64,000 nucleotides of DNA, taken from assembly GCF_004745645.1 (NCBI RefSeq), contig NZ_SRMB01000009.1, positions 20,691 to 84,690 of the forward strand, written 5' to 3'. Positions 18,905-27,937 of the stretch are shown piece by piece. The stretch is from Hymenobacter metallicola. Lineage in GTDB: Bacteria; Bacteroidota; Bacteroidia; Cytophagales; Hymenobacteraceae. Both the position numbers and the translations under genes were made by a program. Each line of letters starts with the position of its first letter. Positions within the stretch are counted from its first letter, which is position 1. The notes beneath the pieces were generated by a model that worked only from the letters and a program-made list of their open reading frames with translations, did no database searches and had not been told where the DNA came from.

Positions 18905-21901
18905 TTAAGAACCGGCCTGCGTCCCGGCGCCGCTCATCCGCGCCGCAAAGAGTTGTTTGAACCACAGCCGCTTCAGCTCCTTGTTCGTCTTCTCTTCCGT
19001 CAGCTTGTCAAACAGGTCGAATTTGGAGTTGTAGAAATCAAGAATTACCAGGTCCAGCACCTCCTCAAATTTGTCCTGCAGGTTCTGCCGGGAATTAGGC
19101 GCCGCGAAGGCCGCTTGCAATCCGGTGTCTCCTTCCACCCGCGTCCGCACCGATTCAAAATCCACCCGGTGCTCCTCAGTCAGGTTCAGGCCGAAGGTCT
19201 CGTTGAGCGTCTTGATAATGGCCGACAGGTAGTCGTACTTTTCTTCGGCTCCGCCGCCCATCCCGCCGCGGTTCAGGCCGGTTAGCTCGGCCGGCTCTGC
19301 CACCAGGCTCAGTTGCTCCTTGCCTTGTTCCTTTATCTGGTAGGCCACCAGCTTCACTTCGTTCAATACCTCTCGGGGCAGCTTCGAGCCGGCTGGCGGC
19401 AGCTTCTTTACCAGGTGGCTCAGCAGATAGTACAGCTTGGCCAGGTCCACGTCGCGGAAGGTGATAAGCTGGCTCAGAAAGCGGTACAGCCGCACGTAAT
19501 CCTGTGCCGCGCCCCGGAACGCCTGCCGCTCTTCTTCGTCCAGTTCGTGGTTAAACAGCCCCACGCACCGGTTCAGGATGGGCTGTAGCAGCTCCATATT
19601 GTCGGCCCGGCCCAGGTAAATAGTTGCGAACTGCTCCAGATCGGCCTCGCTCACCACCCCAGCGCGCATCACGTCGGCCTGCACGTCGTAGAGGGTATTC
19701 GGGTCGGTTTGGGCCTCTTCGCGCATAAAGCTGCCATCGTAGTACCCCTGAAAATCGGCTTGCACCTGGGCCGGGTCGTTCACGAAGTCCAGCACCAGCG
19801 TATCGTCTTTGTAGCGGGCCGTGCGGTTCAGGCGGCTTAGCGTCTGCACGGTGTTGATGTTGCCCAGCTTCTTGTCCACATACATCGTGTGCAGCAGCGG
19901 CTCATCAAAGCCTGTCTGAAACTTGTTGGCCACGATCAGCAGCCGGTACTGCGGCAGCTTCAACGCTTCCTCAATCGTGATTTTGCTGGCCAGCCCGTTC
20001 ATGCTGGCTTCGGTGTAGTCCTCACCGGTTTCAGCATCGGTCACGGTGCCCGAAAACGCCACCAGCGCCCGGTAGGGTAGGTGCATCTCCTGCATCAGCT
20101 CATCAAACTTGCGCTTGTAGCGCACGGCGTGCAGGCGAGAGCGGGTTACCACCATGGCCCGCGCCCGACCCCTGATGGCCTTCTGCGTATGCCCCTGAAA
20201 GTGGTCGAGCATGATGCGGGCCTTAGCCTCAATGGCGTGTTCCTGCAGGTCCACGAACTGGCTCAGCAGCCGCACCGTGGGGCCGGTTTCGTATTCCTTA
20301 TCCTCAGTTGCTGCCCGCGTAGTCAGCTTGTAGTAGCGCTTGTAGGAAGTGTACGCGCCCAGTACGTCCAGAATAAAGCCTTCAGCAATGGCCTGCCGCA
20401 TGGTGTATTCGTCAAACGGTACCTGCTGCCCGTCCTGCAGGGTGCCAAACAGCTCCAGCGTCTTGTTCTTGGGCGTGGCCGTAAAGGCAAAAAACGATAC
20501 GTTCGGCTGCGGCCCGCTGCTCTCTATTTCGGCTAGCACCAGGTCATCGGTATCGGGAGTGTCCTTTTCTTCTGTCTCAGCCTCCACCAGACTCAGGGCC
20601 CGTTTCATGTGGCGCGACGCCTCGCCGCTTTGGCTGCTGTGGGCTTCGTCTATCAGCACGGCGTAGCGCCGGCCGGGCGTGTGCGCAATGGTCGCCGAAA
20701 TCACCGGAAACCGTTGCAGCGTAGTCATAATCAGGCGGGTGCCGCCTTCTATATGGGCTTGCAGCTCCGTGCTCGGCGTGTCGTTCTTCACCTGAAACAC
20801 CACGCCCCGCGCCTGCTCCATTCCCTTCACGGTGTCGCTCAGCTGCTTATTGAGCAAGCGCCGGTCCGTCACCACGATTACCGAGTCGAACAGCGGCTGC
20901 CCGTCGGTAGGGTGCTGGTAGAAGTTAGCCAGCCGGTGTGCCAGCCAGGCAATGGTATTACTCTTTCCCGACCCCGCCGAGTGCTTGATCAGGTAGCGCC
21001 CGCCCGCGCCCTGCGCCGTAACGGCATCCAGCAGCCGCCGCACCGCCCGCCGCTGGTGGTAGCGCGGAAACAACAGCCGCGTGGTTTTTTGCTCTTCCAG
21101 CGCGCCCTTGGCGTCGTTATACACCGTTTCGGTGGTGGTCTGCTCAAACACAAACTGCTGCGCCAGCTCCAGCACGGCGTCGGGTGCCCACACATCTTCC
21201 CAGAGGTAGCTGGTAGCGAAGCCCTGCGGATTGGGCGGATTCACCAGGTCGCGGTTGAAGGGCAGGAAAAACGTAGCCGCGCCCGCCAGCCTGGTAGTCA
21301 TGGCCACCTGCTCGGTGCTCACCGCGAAATGCACCAGGCAGCGCCGGTACTGGAACAGCGGCTCCTGCGCATTGCGCTGCTCGCGGTACTGCTGCACGGC
21401 GTCGCTCAGGTACTGCCCGGTCAGCGCGTTCTTCAGTTCTGCTGTCAGCACGGGCAGACCGTTCAGGGTCAGCACCATGTCCACCGACTTATCCTCGTCT
21501 TTCTTAGTCGTGGCGTAGCGCACCTGACGCATCACCCCAAAGCGGTTTTTCCGATACAGCTCCTCGTGCTCCGCATTAAGGCCGCTGGCCGGCCGGAAGT
21601 ACACCAGCTTCAGCGTCTGTCCACTGTCCTTGATGCCCTTGCGCAGCACCGGCAGCAGCCCGTCGCGCTCCACGTTCTTGGCCAGGTTGCGGAGCAGCCG
21701 CTCGTCGGTGCTGGCTCCGTGCTGGGCCTGCAGTGCGGCGTAGGCCTTGGGCTGCGTTTCCTGAATAAACGTCAGTACTTCCTCCTTTACCAGCCCCAGC
21801 GCCCGATCATAATTCTGCGGCTCCAGCTTGTGGTAGCCGTGGCCGGTTAGATAGTCCTCGATATGTTTCTCAAAGTCTTTTTCTTGAGTGCCACTAGCCA
21901 T
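18905..21901 (-). CDS. hsdR: type I restriction enzyme, R (motor/nuclease) subunit
   Basis: The 998-residue restriction subunit has an N-terminal nuclease with the PD-(D/E)XK residues in VDMVLTLNGLPVLTAELKN (about 140-160). The Walker A motif is GSGKSNTIAWL (about 315) and the DEAH box is LIDEAHSSQSG. SF2 helicase motifs follow, including FFAFTATP and VANKFQTGFDEP, then a helical C-terminal domain. It translocates DNA and cuts unmodified invading DNA in complex with HsdM and HsdS. The length is normal and no break is visible. It lies 41 bp downstream of hsdS in the order hsdM-hsdS-hsdR. Confidence 0.95.
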   Translation of the reverse strand: MASGTQEKDFEKHIEDYLTGHGYHKLEPQNYDRALGLVKEEVLTFIQETQPKAYAALQAQHGASTDERLLRNLAKNVERDGLLPVLRKGIKDSGQTLKLVYFRPASGLNAEHEELYRKNRFGVMRQVRYATTKKDEDKSVDMVLTLNGLPVLTAELKNALTGQYLSDAVQQYREQRNAQEPLFQYRRCLVHFAVSTEQVAMTTRLAGAATFFLPFNRDLVNPPNPQGFATSYLWEDVWAPDAVLELAQQFVFEQTTTETVYNDAKGALEEQKTTRLLFPRYHQRRAVRRLLDAVTAQGAGGRYLIKHSAGSGKSNTIAWLAHRLANFYQHPTDGQPLFDSVIVVTDRRLLNKQLSDTVKGMEQARGVVFQVKNDTPSTELQAHIEGGTRLIMTTLQRFPVISATIAHTPGRRYAVLIDEAHSSQSGEASRHMKRALSLVEAETEEKDTPDTDDLVLAEIESSGPQPNVSFFAFTATPKNKTLELFGTLQDGQQVPFDEYTMRQAIAEGFILDVLGAYTSYKRYYKLTTRAATEDKEYETGPTVRLLSQFVDLQEHAIEAKARIMLDHFQGHTQKAIRGRARAMVVTRSRLHAVRYKRKFDELMQEMHLPYRALVAFSGTVTDAETGEDYTEASMNGLASKITIEEALKLPQYRLLIVANKFQTGFDEPLLHTMYVDKKLGNINTVQTLSRLNRTARYKDDTLVLDFVNDPAQVQADFQGYYDGSFMREEAQTDPNTLYDVQADVMRAGVVSEADLEQFATIYLGRADNMELLQPILNRCVGLFNHELDEEERQAFRGAAQDYVRLYRFLSQLITFRDVDLAKLYYLLSHLVKKLPPAGSKLPREVLNEVKLVAYQIKEQGKEQLSLVAEPAELTGLNRGGMGGGAEEKYDYLSAIIKTLNETFGLNLTEEHRVDFESVRTRVEGDTGLQAAFAAPNSRQNLQDKFEEVLDLVILDFYNSKFDLFDKLTEEKTNKELKRLWFKQLFAARMSGAGTQAGS

Positions 21902-21942
21902 AGGTGGAAATGCAATAGGGGAGGAGGGGTAAAATAGCGGGT

Positions 21943-23292
21943 CTATTCGAATAAGCCCAACTGCTGCGGCATCGACTTCGGTGCGGATGATGAAGCTGCT
22001 GCCGACGTGCGTACATCGACTTTCCCTGTCACCACTTCTGAAATCAGTGCTTGCCGGTAGGCCTTCAGCGTTTCAATTTGGGCTAGAATGGCACTAGCTG
22101 CTTTATCGATATTTCTAACTCGGGTTTCGATATAATCAACAATGCTACATTGTTCCTCATAAGACGGGTAGGGTAACACTAGTGAAGTGATATCACCAAG
22201 CGTTAAGCCCTCCTTCGTCCCCCCGTTGGTGAGTGTCTTGAATTGATGCTTGCCTACTGGAGAGCTTAAAAAATAGGCTACCCATCGGGGGTGAACTATA
22301 TCTTGGTTCAGGCGCACAAGAGCAATGTGCTGATTTACATATGCCTCTTCAATTACTTGCGGCACTACCCCGACAGCCCCAAGGAGTGCAGTAATTGAAA
22401 TGAGAAGGTCATTAGGTTGAACCCGCGTCCTCTCGCCCTCTGAACCTGAAGGGGGCGTTACTCGCTGCAAGTTGTGAAGCTTGAGGTCAATTGACGAGCT
22501 GGACAAATTTCCAATTCGTAGAAAAATTGATCCTTCGTCGCTATAATATTCTGCCCAGCCGCGAGAACCGCTAGTTATAAACTGGCTGACAGTCTTTAGT
22601 CTTCTTACTTCCCAATGCGCGGGTAACTCGCCCAGCCACTCTACCCCAGAGGACTTGCGCGGGGCCAACGAATTCAGTCCCTCTGTCACAGCCTCATTGA
22701 TGAACGCCTGCCGCTTTCGCTGCAACAGATCGAGCAGATCCTGCTTGTGGGTTAGCAGCTTTTCTAGCTTTTCGGTTTTGCGGTCGAGGAAGTTAGCTAT
22801 GATCCGTTGTTCAGAGAGAGGAGGAACGGGCAACTGTAACTCTTTGATAAAGCTCCAGCTTGCACGAGGCATTTTTGAGCCATAAGTAGAGCTATCTACA
22901 ACGCTAATAAAGGCCGATGAAAGCAGTTGATAAAACAGGAAGCGGCTGTCGTAAAGCTCTTTATTGGGGGTTAAGACAAGAATTTCACCTACTGCTATGC
23001 CACTGGTTTTTGGGTGTAGCACCTTGGCCAAATACGGTCTGAGTTTGCTAAAAAGTACATCATCCGCTTGGAAGGTATTTCCTATTCCTTCAAACCCTGG
23101 TACTTCCGTGGGGATATGCTTGCCGGTACCGCTTTCGATATTTTCCAACGCCACTTTGAAGGTAATTCCCTCATCGGCACACTCATTACTATTAAGCTCG
23201 ACCGTGTGCTTAAGCTTTTTCAACGGCCAATGGGTAGGAACCTTTCCTAACCATTCCGCTCCTGATTCCTTAACGTTTTCGTACTGCTTCAT
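21943..23292 (-). CDS. hsdS: type I restriction-modification specificity subunit
   Basis: The protein is 449 residues from ATG 23292, 5 bp after the hsdM stop; a GTG two codons upstream is an alternative. It has the classical two-fold plan: target-recognition domain 1 (about 15-165, opening SGAEWLGKVPTHW), a coiled-coil spacer (about 170-205), target-recognition domain 2 (about 220-385, opening SSGVEWLGELPAHW) and a second coiled coil. The repeated opener shows the internal duplication. Both halves look complete, so a bipartite target can be expected. The region is visibly more A+T-rich than hsdR, as is common for exchanged specificity genes. Confidence 0.94.
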   Translation of the reverse strand: MKQYENVKESGAEWLGKVPTHWPLKKLKHTVELNSNECADEGITFKVALENIESGTGKHIPTEVPGFEGIGNTFQADDVLFSKLRPYLAKVLHPKTSGIAVGEILVLTPNKELYDSRFLFYQLLSSAFISVVDSSTYGSKMPRASWSFIKELQLPVPPLSEQRIIANFLDRKTEKLEKLLTHKQDLLDLLQRKRQAFINEAVTEGLNSLAPRKSSGVEWLGELPAHWEVRRLKTVSQFITSGSRGWAEYYSDEGSIFLRIGNLSSSSIDLKLHNLQRVTPPSGSEGERTRVQPNDLLISITALLGAVGVVPQVIEEAYVNQHIALVRLNQDIVHPRWVAYFLSSPVGKHQFKTLTNGGTKEGLTLGDITSLVLPYPSYEEQCSIVDYIETRVRNIDKAASAILAQIETLKAYRQALISEVVTGKVDVRTSAAASSSAPKSMPQQLGLFE

Positions 23293-23297
23293 CCTCA

Positions 23298-25019
23298 CTA
23301 GTCCGCCAAAATTTCTTGCAGCAGCCCATCAATCTTGGACTCTAAGCTGATAATGAGCTTCTTTAGATCTGCCGACGTATCCGGCTTCTTATACTGGTGG
23401 AAGTACTTCGTGAAGTTTATTTCATAGCCGATCCGCGTCTGGCCCAAGTCCATGAAGGCATCGGGTACATGTGGCTGTACTTCGCGTTCAAAGTAGGCGT
23501 GCAGATCTTCGCTCAGCGGTACGTTCTCGTAGTCGCGTTTCTTCTTATCAGGTTTGGCCCGTCCGGTTTTCTTGTCTAGTACCACTTGGCCGCGGGCGTT
23601 GCGCTCCGGCTGCTCTATCACTACTTCGTAGTAGCCAAAGAAGTCGTTTGGGTAAATCTTCACCTGCGGCCCTTCCTCGAAGGCCGTGTACAGCGCTGTA
23701 ATCTTAGCTATCTGCTCATCCGAGATTTTCTTGCGCTTGTTGTTGAGGCTAGGCCGCATCGGTACGTACTCATCCACCGCATTAATGAGCTGCACCATAC
23801 CACGTCGCTCTGCTGGCTTTTTGTTGCTTAGTATCCAGAGATAAGTGTAAATACCCGTGTTGAAGAAGATTTCCGAGGGCAGCGCCACAATGGCCTCCAG
23901 CAAGTCCTCCTGAATCAGCCAGCGCCGGATTTCGCTTTCACCGGAGCCCGCGCCGCCCGAAAACAGCGGCGAGCCGTTCGTCACGATGCCGATGCGGGAA
24001 CCACGCGGTTCCATCTTGCTCACCAGGTGCTGAATAAACAGAAACTGCCCGTCAGAGGAGCGCGGCAGCCCCGCCCCAAACCGCCCGTGCGGGCTTAGCG
24101 CCTCGTGCTTGATAAACAGCTCGTCGCGCTTCCAGCTCACCCCATAGGGCGGGTTGGCCAGCATGTAGTTGAAGCGCTTGTCCGAGAATTTGTCTTCCGT
24201 AAAAGAGTTGCCGTGCCGGATGTTATTGGGGTTTTCCCCCGTAATCAGCAAATCCGATTTGGCAATGGCATACGACTGCTCGTTTATCTCCTGCCCGTAT
24301 ATCCGGATGTCAGCCTCCTTATTAATGTGCTTCAGCACATAGTCTTTGCTCAGCGTCAGCATCCCACCCGTACCGCACGCCAGGTCGTAAATGGTGCGGA
24401 TGATGCCCGGCTGCTTCAGCTCCTCTTTCTCCGTGCTGAAGATGATAGAAGCCAACAGCCGGATTACCTCCCGAGGTGTAAAATGCTCCCCCGCCGTTTC
24501 ATTGCTCTGCTCGTTGGCAATACGGATCAGTTCCTCGAACACGTAGCCCATGTCGTGGTTACTCACCTTGGCCATCGTCAGATCCTCCTTGCTGATTTCG
24601 ACAATCAGCTGGTACAGCAGACCGTTCTTCACCAGCCGCGCCACCACCTTATCCAGCTGGTAGTTGTCCAGGATATCTACTACGTTCGGGCTGAACCCGT
24701 TCACATAATGCCGGAAGTTCAGTTCCACATTGGCCGCGTCCTGCGCCAGCAGCTTCAGGCTGTAAGGCGAGGAGTTGTAAAACTTCTGCCCAGCCGCCTT
24801 TTCCAGTATGGGCCCCAGCTTCTCCGGCGCTATTCGCCCTTCAAATTCTTTGTACCTGGCCACTACCGCATCCCGCGTTGAGTCCAGCATGCAGTCGAGC
24901 CGCCGCAGCACCACAAACGGCAGCATAACGTCGCCGATTTCGTTCTTCTTAAACGTGTTCCACAGCACATCATTCGTGATGCGGTACAGAAAATCTATGT
25001 TAGGTCGTTGTTCAGCCAT
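23298..25019 (-). CDS. hsdM: type I restriction-modification DNA methyltransferase subunit
   Basis: The 573-residue adenine-N6 methyltransferase starts at ATG 25019 (MAEQRPNIDFL); a frame start three codons earlier is possible. The N-terminal HsdM helical domain is followed by FTPREVIRLL, the SAM-binding motif DLACGTGGML and the catalytic NPPY motif in LANPPYGVSW. It protects host DNA and forms the core of the R2M2S complex. It follows the 332-residue effector gene by about 43 bp on the same strand, so the RM genes and the ATPase/effector pair may share a transcript. Confidence 0.95.
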   Translation of the reverse strand: MAEQRPNIDFLYRITNDVLWNTFKKNEIGDVMLPFVVLRRLDCMLDSTRDAVVARYKEFEGRIAPEKLGPILEKAAGQKFYNSSPYSLKLLAQDAANVELNFRHYVNGFSPNVVDILDNYQLDKVVARLVKNGLLYQLIVEISKEDLTMAKVSNHDMGYVFEELIRIANEQSNETAGEHFTPREVIRLLASIIFSTEKEELKQPGIIRTIYDLACGTGGMLTLSKDYVLKHINKEADIRIYGQEINEQSYAIAKSDLLITGENPNNIRHGNSFTEDKFSDKRFNYMLANPPYGVSWKRDELFIKHEALSPHGRFGAGLPRSSDGQFLFIQHLVSKMEPRGSRIGIVTNGSPLFSGGAGSGESEIRRWLIQEDLLEAIVALPSEIFFNTGIYTYLWILSNKKPAERRGMVQLINAVDEYVPMRPSLNNKRKKISDEQIAKITALYTAFEEGPQVKIYPNDFFGYYEVVIEQPERNARGQVVLDKKTGRAKPDKKKRDYENVPLSEDLHAYFEREVQPHVPDAFMDLGQTRIGYEINFTKYFHQYKKPDTSADLKKLIISLESKIDGLLQEILAD

Positions 25020-25062
25020 ACGGTACAAGAGCGCAGATTTGGTATTGCGCTAGTGAGGAAGA

Positions 25063-26061
25063 TTAGAACGTCAAGAACGACGACACACGGTCGCCCTGCA
25101 CGTAGTCGGGATTCAGCGCCCGGACGTTATCAATTCGGGTTTGAAACCGGTTGAGTATAAGGTTAGCGCCCCGGCGGTGTTCAGCCCGCGCCAAACTGTT
25201 GATGGTAAGCGTATCGCCTTCGCTCAAGAGGTTTCCTGTGGCAGAGAAGTAGTTGAAAGTATCACCCGATTGCAGCCACTGGTAATTAGTAATGATATGT
25301 CGGTCGTGGCGCACATTCTTAGGATCGTTGGCCCATACCAAAGTAAAATTGGGTGCCTTACCGGTAAGCGCTTTGACTTTGTCTTTAGTCAGTTTCTTGA
25401 TCTGCTCAAATGTCCAACTCACTTCTCTGTTGTTGCTTCTGCGCAGCACGATGAGGACTATGTTAACCTTGATTTGCTTGTCGTACAGCAGATTCTCGAG
25501 CAGTTTTGGATAGTTTGCCCGAATGGTGTCGTCATCCTGTAGTAAAAGGTAGCGGTCAGAAATGATGACATCGTAGCATGGAAGGCAATACGGCCGGAGA
25601 TGGTCCCAATTCCGAAATTCCGGCTCACCAATGTATAGCTTGGATTCAAACTCATAGTCGCCACCTCGCTTTTGCAAACGAGATAGTACCTCTACTTCTT
25701 GGCCTACCTCACCTATTAGGCAAGCATTGATGTCCCGGTAAGCTGCTGTGCGTTCATCATTCACCAGCATCACCGGGCGCGTAATGTGGTCAAAATGGGT
25801 GTGGGCGTTTTGCTTTACAGGCCTAGCCGGATATTGCTCCTCTAAGAACTCATGGTTTAGTTGCTCACCACGACCCGAAGTAATCTGAGTGGCATAATTT
25901 GCAAGGCCAACACCATTTGTGCCTGAATGTATTGCCGCCTTAGTAAAATTAAACTTAATATTTAGCTGGTTTTTAATCATTCGCTCAACATCGCCATAAG
26001 ATGGCACACTACGGGAGCGAAGCAGAGACTCTAGATTTTCTTTGTCGAAGTAAACAATCAT
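25063..26061 (-). CDS. uncharacterised partner of the ATPase, possible PLD-like effector
   Basis: The 332-residue protein starts at ATG 26061, two bases after the ATPase stop, so the two are surely co-translated. I do not recognise a named family. Visible blocks are LPCYDVIISDRYLLLQDDD (about 165-183), a run of beta strands (KVNIVLIVLRR) and RHDRHIITNYQWLQSGDTF (about 246-264). The HDRxIITNY block recalls phospholipase D-like domains of the MIT-C type, which lack a full HKD motif. By analogy with other ATPase-plus-effector defence pairs (PARIS, Septu, Gabija), it may be the toxic or sensing partner. That role is inference. The base composition is visibly more A+T-rich than the hsd genes. Confidence 0.55.
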   Translation of the reverse strand: MIVYFDKENLESLLRSRSVPSYGDVERMIKNQLNIKFNFTKAAIHSGTNGVGLANYATQITSGRGEQLNHEFLEEQYPARPVKQNAHTHFDHITRPVMLVNDERTAAYRDINACLIGEVGQEVEVLSRLQKRGGDYEFESKLYIGEPEFRNWDHLRPYCLPCYDVIISDRYLLLQDDDTIRANYPKLLENLLYDKQIKVNIVLIVLRRSNNREVSWTFEQIKKLTKDKVKALTGKAPNFTLVWANDPKNVRHDRHIITNYQWLQSGDTFNYFSATGNLLSEGDTLTINSLARAEHRRGANLILNRFQTRIDNVRALNPDYVQGDRVSSFLTF

Positions 26062-26063
26062 AA

Positions 26064-27776
26064 TTATAATACTTCAAAGGCCAGTTTAGCTGATTCATCT
26101 AAGAAACCAGTGCCAAAATCTTCGATAAAGATACCGTCTTTTCGTAGGCGCATTTCGTGGCCGGGCTGCCAATTATTAGCTTGGTTAGGTTTGTCTAAAT
26201 AGTATACTTTGAACATGTTTATTTGCTCATCTTTCGTGCCTAGCAAAAATGTTTTCTGCAGAAGATTGTTATTTTCACCCGCATTTTTTACCAATACTTG
26301 AATATTGCGGATTAGGTATTCGGAGTGCGTTTCCAATATGAATTGCATTCGAGTATTCATCCGTGCCAACTCTGCAAATAATTCAGCTAGTACCGATTGA
26401 AAATGCGGATGCAGATTAGCTTCGGGCTCCTCTATAAGTACAATGATGCGCTGTGCTTTCGCTCGGTTTGTGGCTTCCTGCTGCTGAAGCAACGTAGCTA
26501 TATGCAGCAGCATGGTCAGCATCTGCCCAGCTCCAAACCCTAAGTCAGCCAGGTTAACACGCTGCTTGCCGCGTACAACCTCAATGCGTATAGCTACATT
26601 ATCAATAGGAGTAACTTTTACCTGGTCACCCAATTCAAAACGCTGCAGCCACCGTCGTAAAAAGGTTCTTGCAGCACCGTTTTGATAATTTCCTAACCGC
26701 TGAAATTTATCAGCCACTACATTAATCTCTGAGGCATGCCCTCCGCCCGTCAGGTAAAGGCGAGATTGGTGTGTTCGATTGGCTCCAAGGTGCTCAATTG
26801 CAGGCCGGGAATTTTCCAATTCACGCCTGAATTGTCGCGCAATGCGGTATTCCTCCGCCTTCAAGTCTAGTTCACGATGGTGTTGTTCTTGTGAAATGAT
26901 AGCAGAACGGGTGCTTACAGCCTGCGCCATTTCTTCTTCGTCATATACCCCGTTCTCATCTTGCGAAACGCCATATTCTGCGGCTATTTCCTCTAAGGTA
27001 TAGGATTCGTCTATTGGTATATTTTTAAGTACGTACTTATCAATCGCCGCCTCAATAATGGCCGCTAACGTAGGCCGCTCCTCTACTTCTGAGCGAGAAA
27101 TGTCTGTTTGAAAGAATATTCCTGCACTCTGCTGGCCTTTGGCAACTACACCTTTTAAGTTTTCTAGAGTAGAAGTCAGGACTTGCCGTTCTTGTAACAA
27201 GCTAGCAAACTCATGTCTGTTGGCGCCAGAGTTTTCCAGCTTAGCTGTTATAGCGTCAAGTTGCTTATGAATTTCATCAATACGCGCAGGGTAGTTGACT
27301 GCTCTACGCATTCTTATACGGGTAAAAATGCCTCCAGCCACATATTCAAGAAACTTCTGTGACACTTCTAATGCGTACGTATCTCCCCCGTCTACACTTA
27401 TTAGCTCAAGCTGGTCGATGTCCGGTACATCCATGTGAAAACGGCGCAGATACCCAGTCGCACCGTCTGGATGTGAATCAAATTCATAGGTATAGGTTAT
27501 TTCATCATCCGAATAGCTAATGTGAAACGACGAAGAATCGGATTCCCAATTAACCAGATTCTTCCAGTTGTTGATGCGGTGCCGTGAAGCCCGTGGCCCA
27601 TCTAGCCGCAGCACTGTCTGATCATCCTGTTCCAGATAGTCGGCCAGTACTAGAAAAGCTTTAATAAGAGACGACTTACCCGAATTATTCTTCCCAGTCA
27701 GCACGGTAACCGGAGCAAGGTCAAAAGCAGCCGGCTTACCAAATACCCGAAAGTTGTCGAGGGTGATGCGTTGCAT
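26064..27776 (-). CDS. OLD/RecF-like AAA ATPase
   Basis: The 570-residue ATPase has an ABC/SMC-like layout. The N terminus is MQRITLDNFRVFG, with Walker A GKNNSGKSS at about 28-36. A long insert with coiled coil covers about 170-330. A signature-like block (DLGFGAGQML) and Walker B with the following His switch (IIVLIEEPEANLHP, then ILETHSEYLI) lie at about 430-510. There is no C-terminal TOPRIM domain, so it is not a full OLD nuclease; the neighbour at 25063-26061 probably supplies the effector. It is the first gene after a 161 bp gap downstream of the RtcR-like activator. Confidence 0.85.
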   Translation of the reverse strand: MQRITLDNFRVFGKPAAFDLAPVTVLTGKNNSGKSSLIKAFLVLADYLEQDDQTVLRLDGPRASRHRINNWKNLVNWESDSSSFHISYSDDEITYTYEFDSHPDGATGYLRRFHMDVPDIDQLELISVDGGDTYALEVSQKFLEYVAGGIFTRIRMRRAVNYPARIDEIHKQLDAITAKLENSGANRHEFASLLQERQVLTSTLENLKGVVAKGQQSAGIFFQTDISRSEVEERPTLAAIIEAAIDKYVLKNIPIDESYTLEEIAAEYGVSQDENGVYDEEEMAQAVSTRSAIISQEQHHRELDLKAEEYRIARQFRRELENSRPAIEHLGANRTHQSRLYLTGGGHASEINVVADKFQRLGNYQNGAARTFLRRWLQRFELGDQVKVTPIDNVAIRIEVVRGKQRVNLADLGFGAGQMLTMLLHIATLLQQQEATNRAKAQRIIVLIEEPEANLHPHFQSVLAELFAELARMNTRMQFILETHSEYLIRNIQVLVKNAGENNNLLQKTFLLGTKDEQINMFKVYYLDKPNQANNWQPGHEMRLRKDGIFIEDFGTGFLDESAKLAFEVL

Positions 27777-27810
27777 TCGTTTAGCTTATATCGCAGTAGT
27801 GCGATGTGAT

Positions 27811-27826
27811 AAAAGTCGTTGTGCCA
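27811..27826 (-). promoter_or_regulatory. possible sigma-54 promoter (-24 box only)
   Basis: On the minus strand TGGCAC matches the -24 box exactly. It lies about 45 bp before the ATPase start, at the right distance for a transcription start near 27800. The -12 position (CTTTT) matches the consensus poorly. The site is listed because the gene upstream encodes a sigma-54 activator. Confidence 0.25.
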
Positions 27827-27911
27827 GAACCAGGCCAGCCAGTTAAATGAGCGTAAAAAGCTTGCTAGGCCACTTTTTCAGGCTAAGGTACTAGCAATTA
27901 TCGTGGTGGGC

Positions 27912-27928
27912 ATAGCAAATTTTGCTAT
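27912..27928. repeat. 17 bp palindrome after the activator gene
   Basis: ATAGCAAA and TTTGCTAT flank a single T, ten bases after the stop codon of the activator gene. There is no T run on the minus strand, so it may be a protein-binding site or a weak 3' hairpin. Confidence 0.4.
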
Positions 27929-27937
27929 AAGCTCACG

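Noticed and set aside
27811..27826. Full sigma-54 promoter
   Set aside because: Only the -24 half is good and the -12 GC is absent. It is kept as a low-confidence feature, not as a firm promoter.
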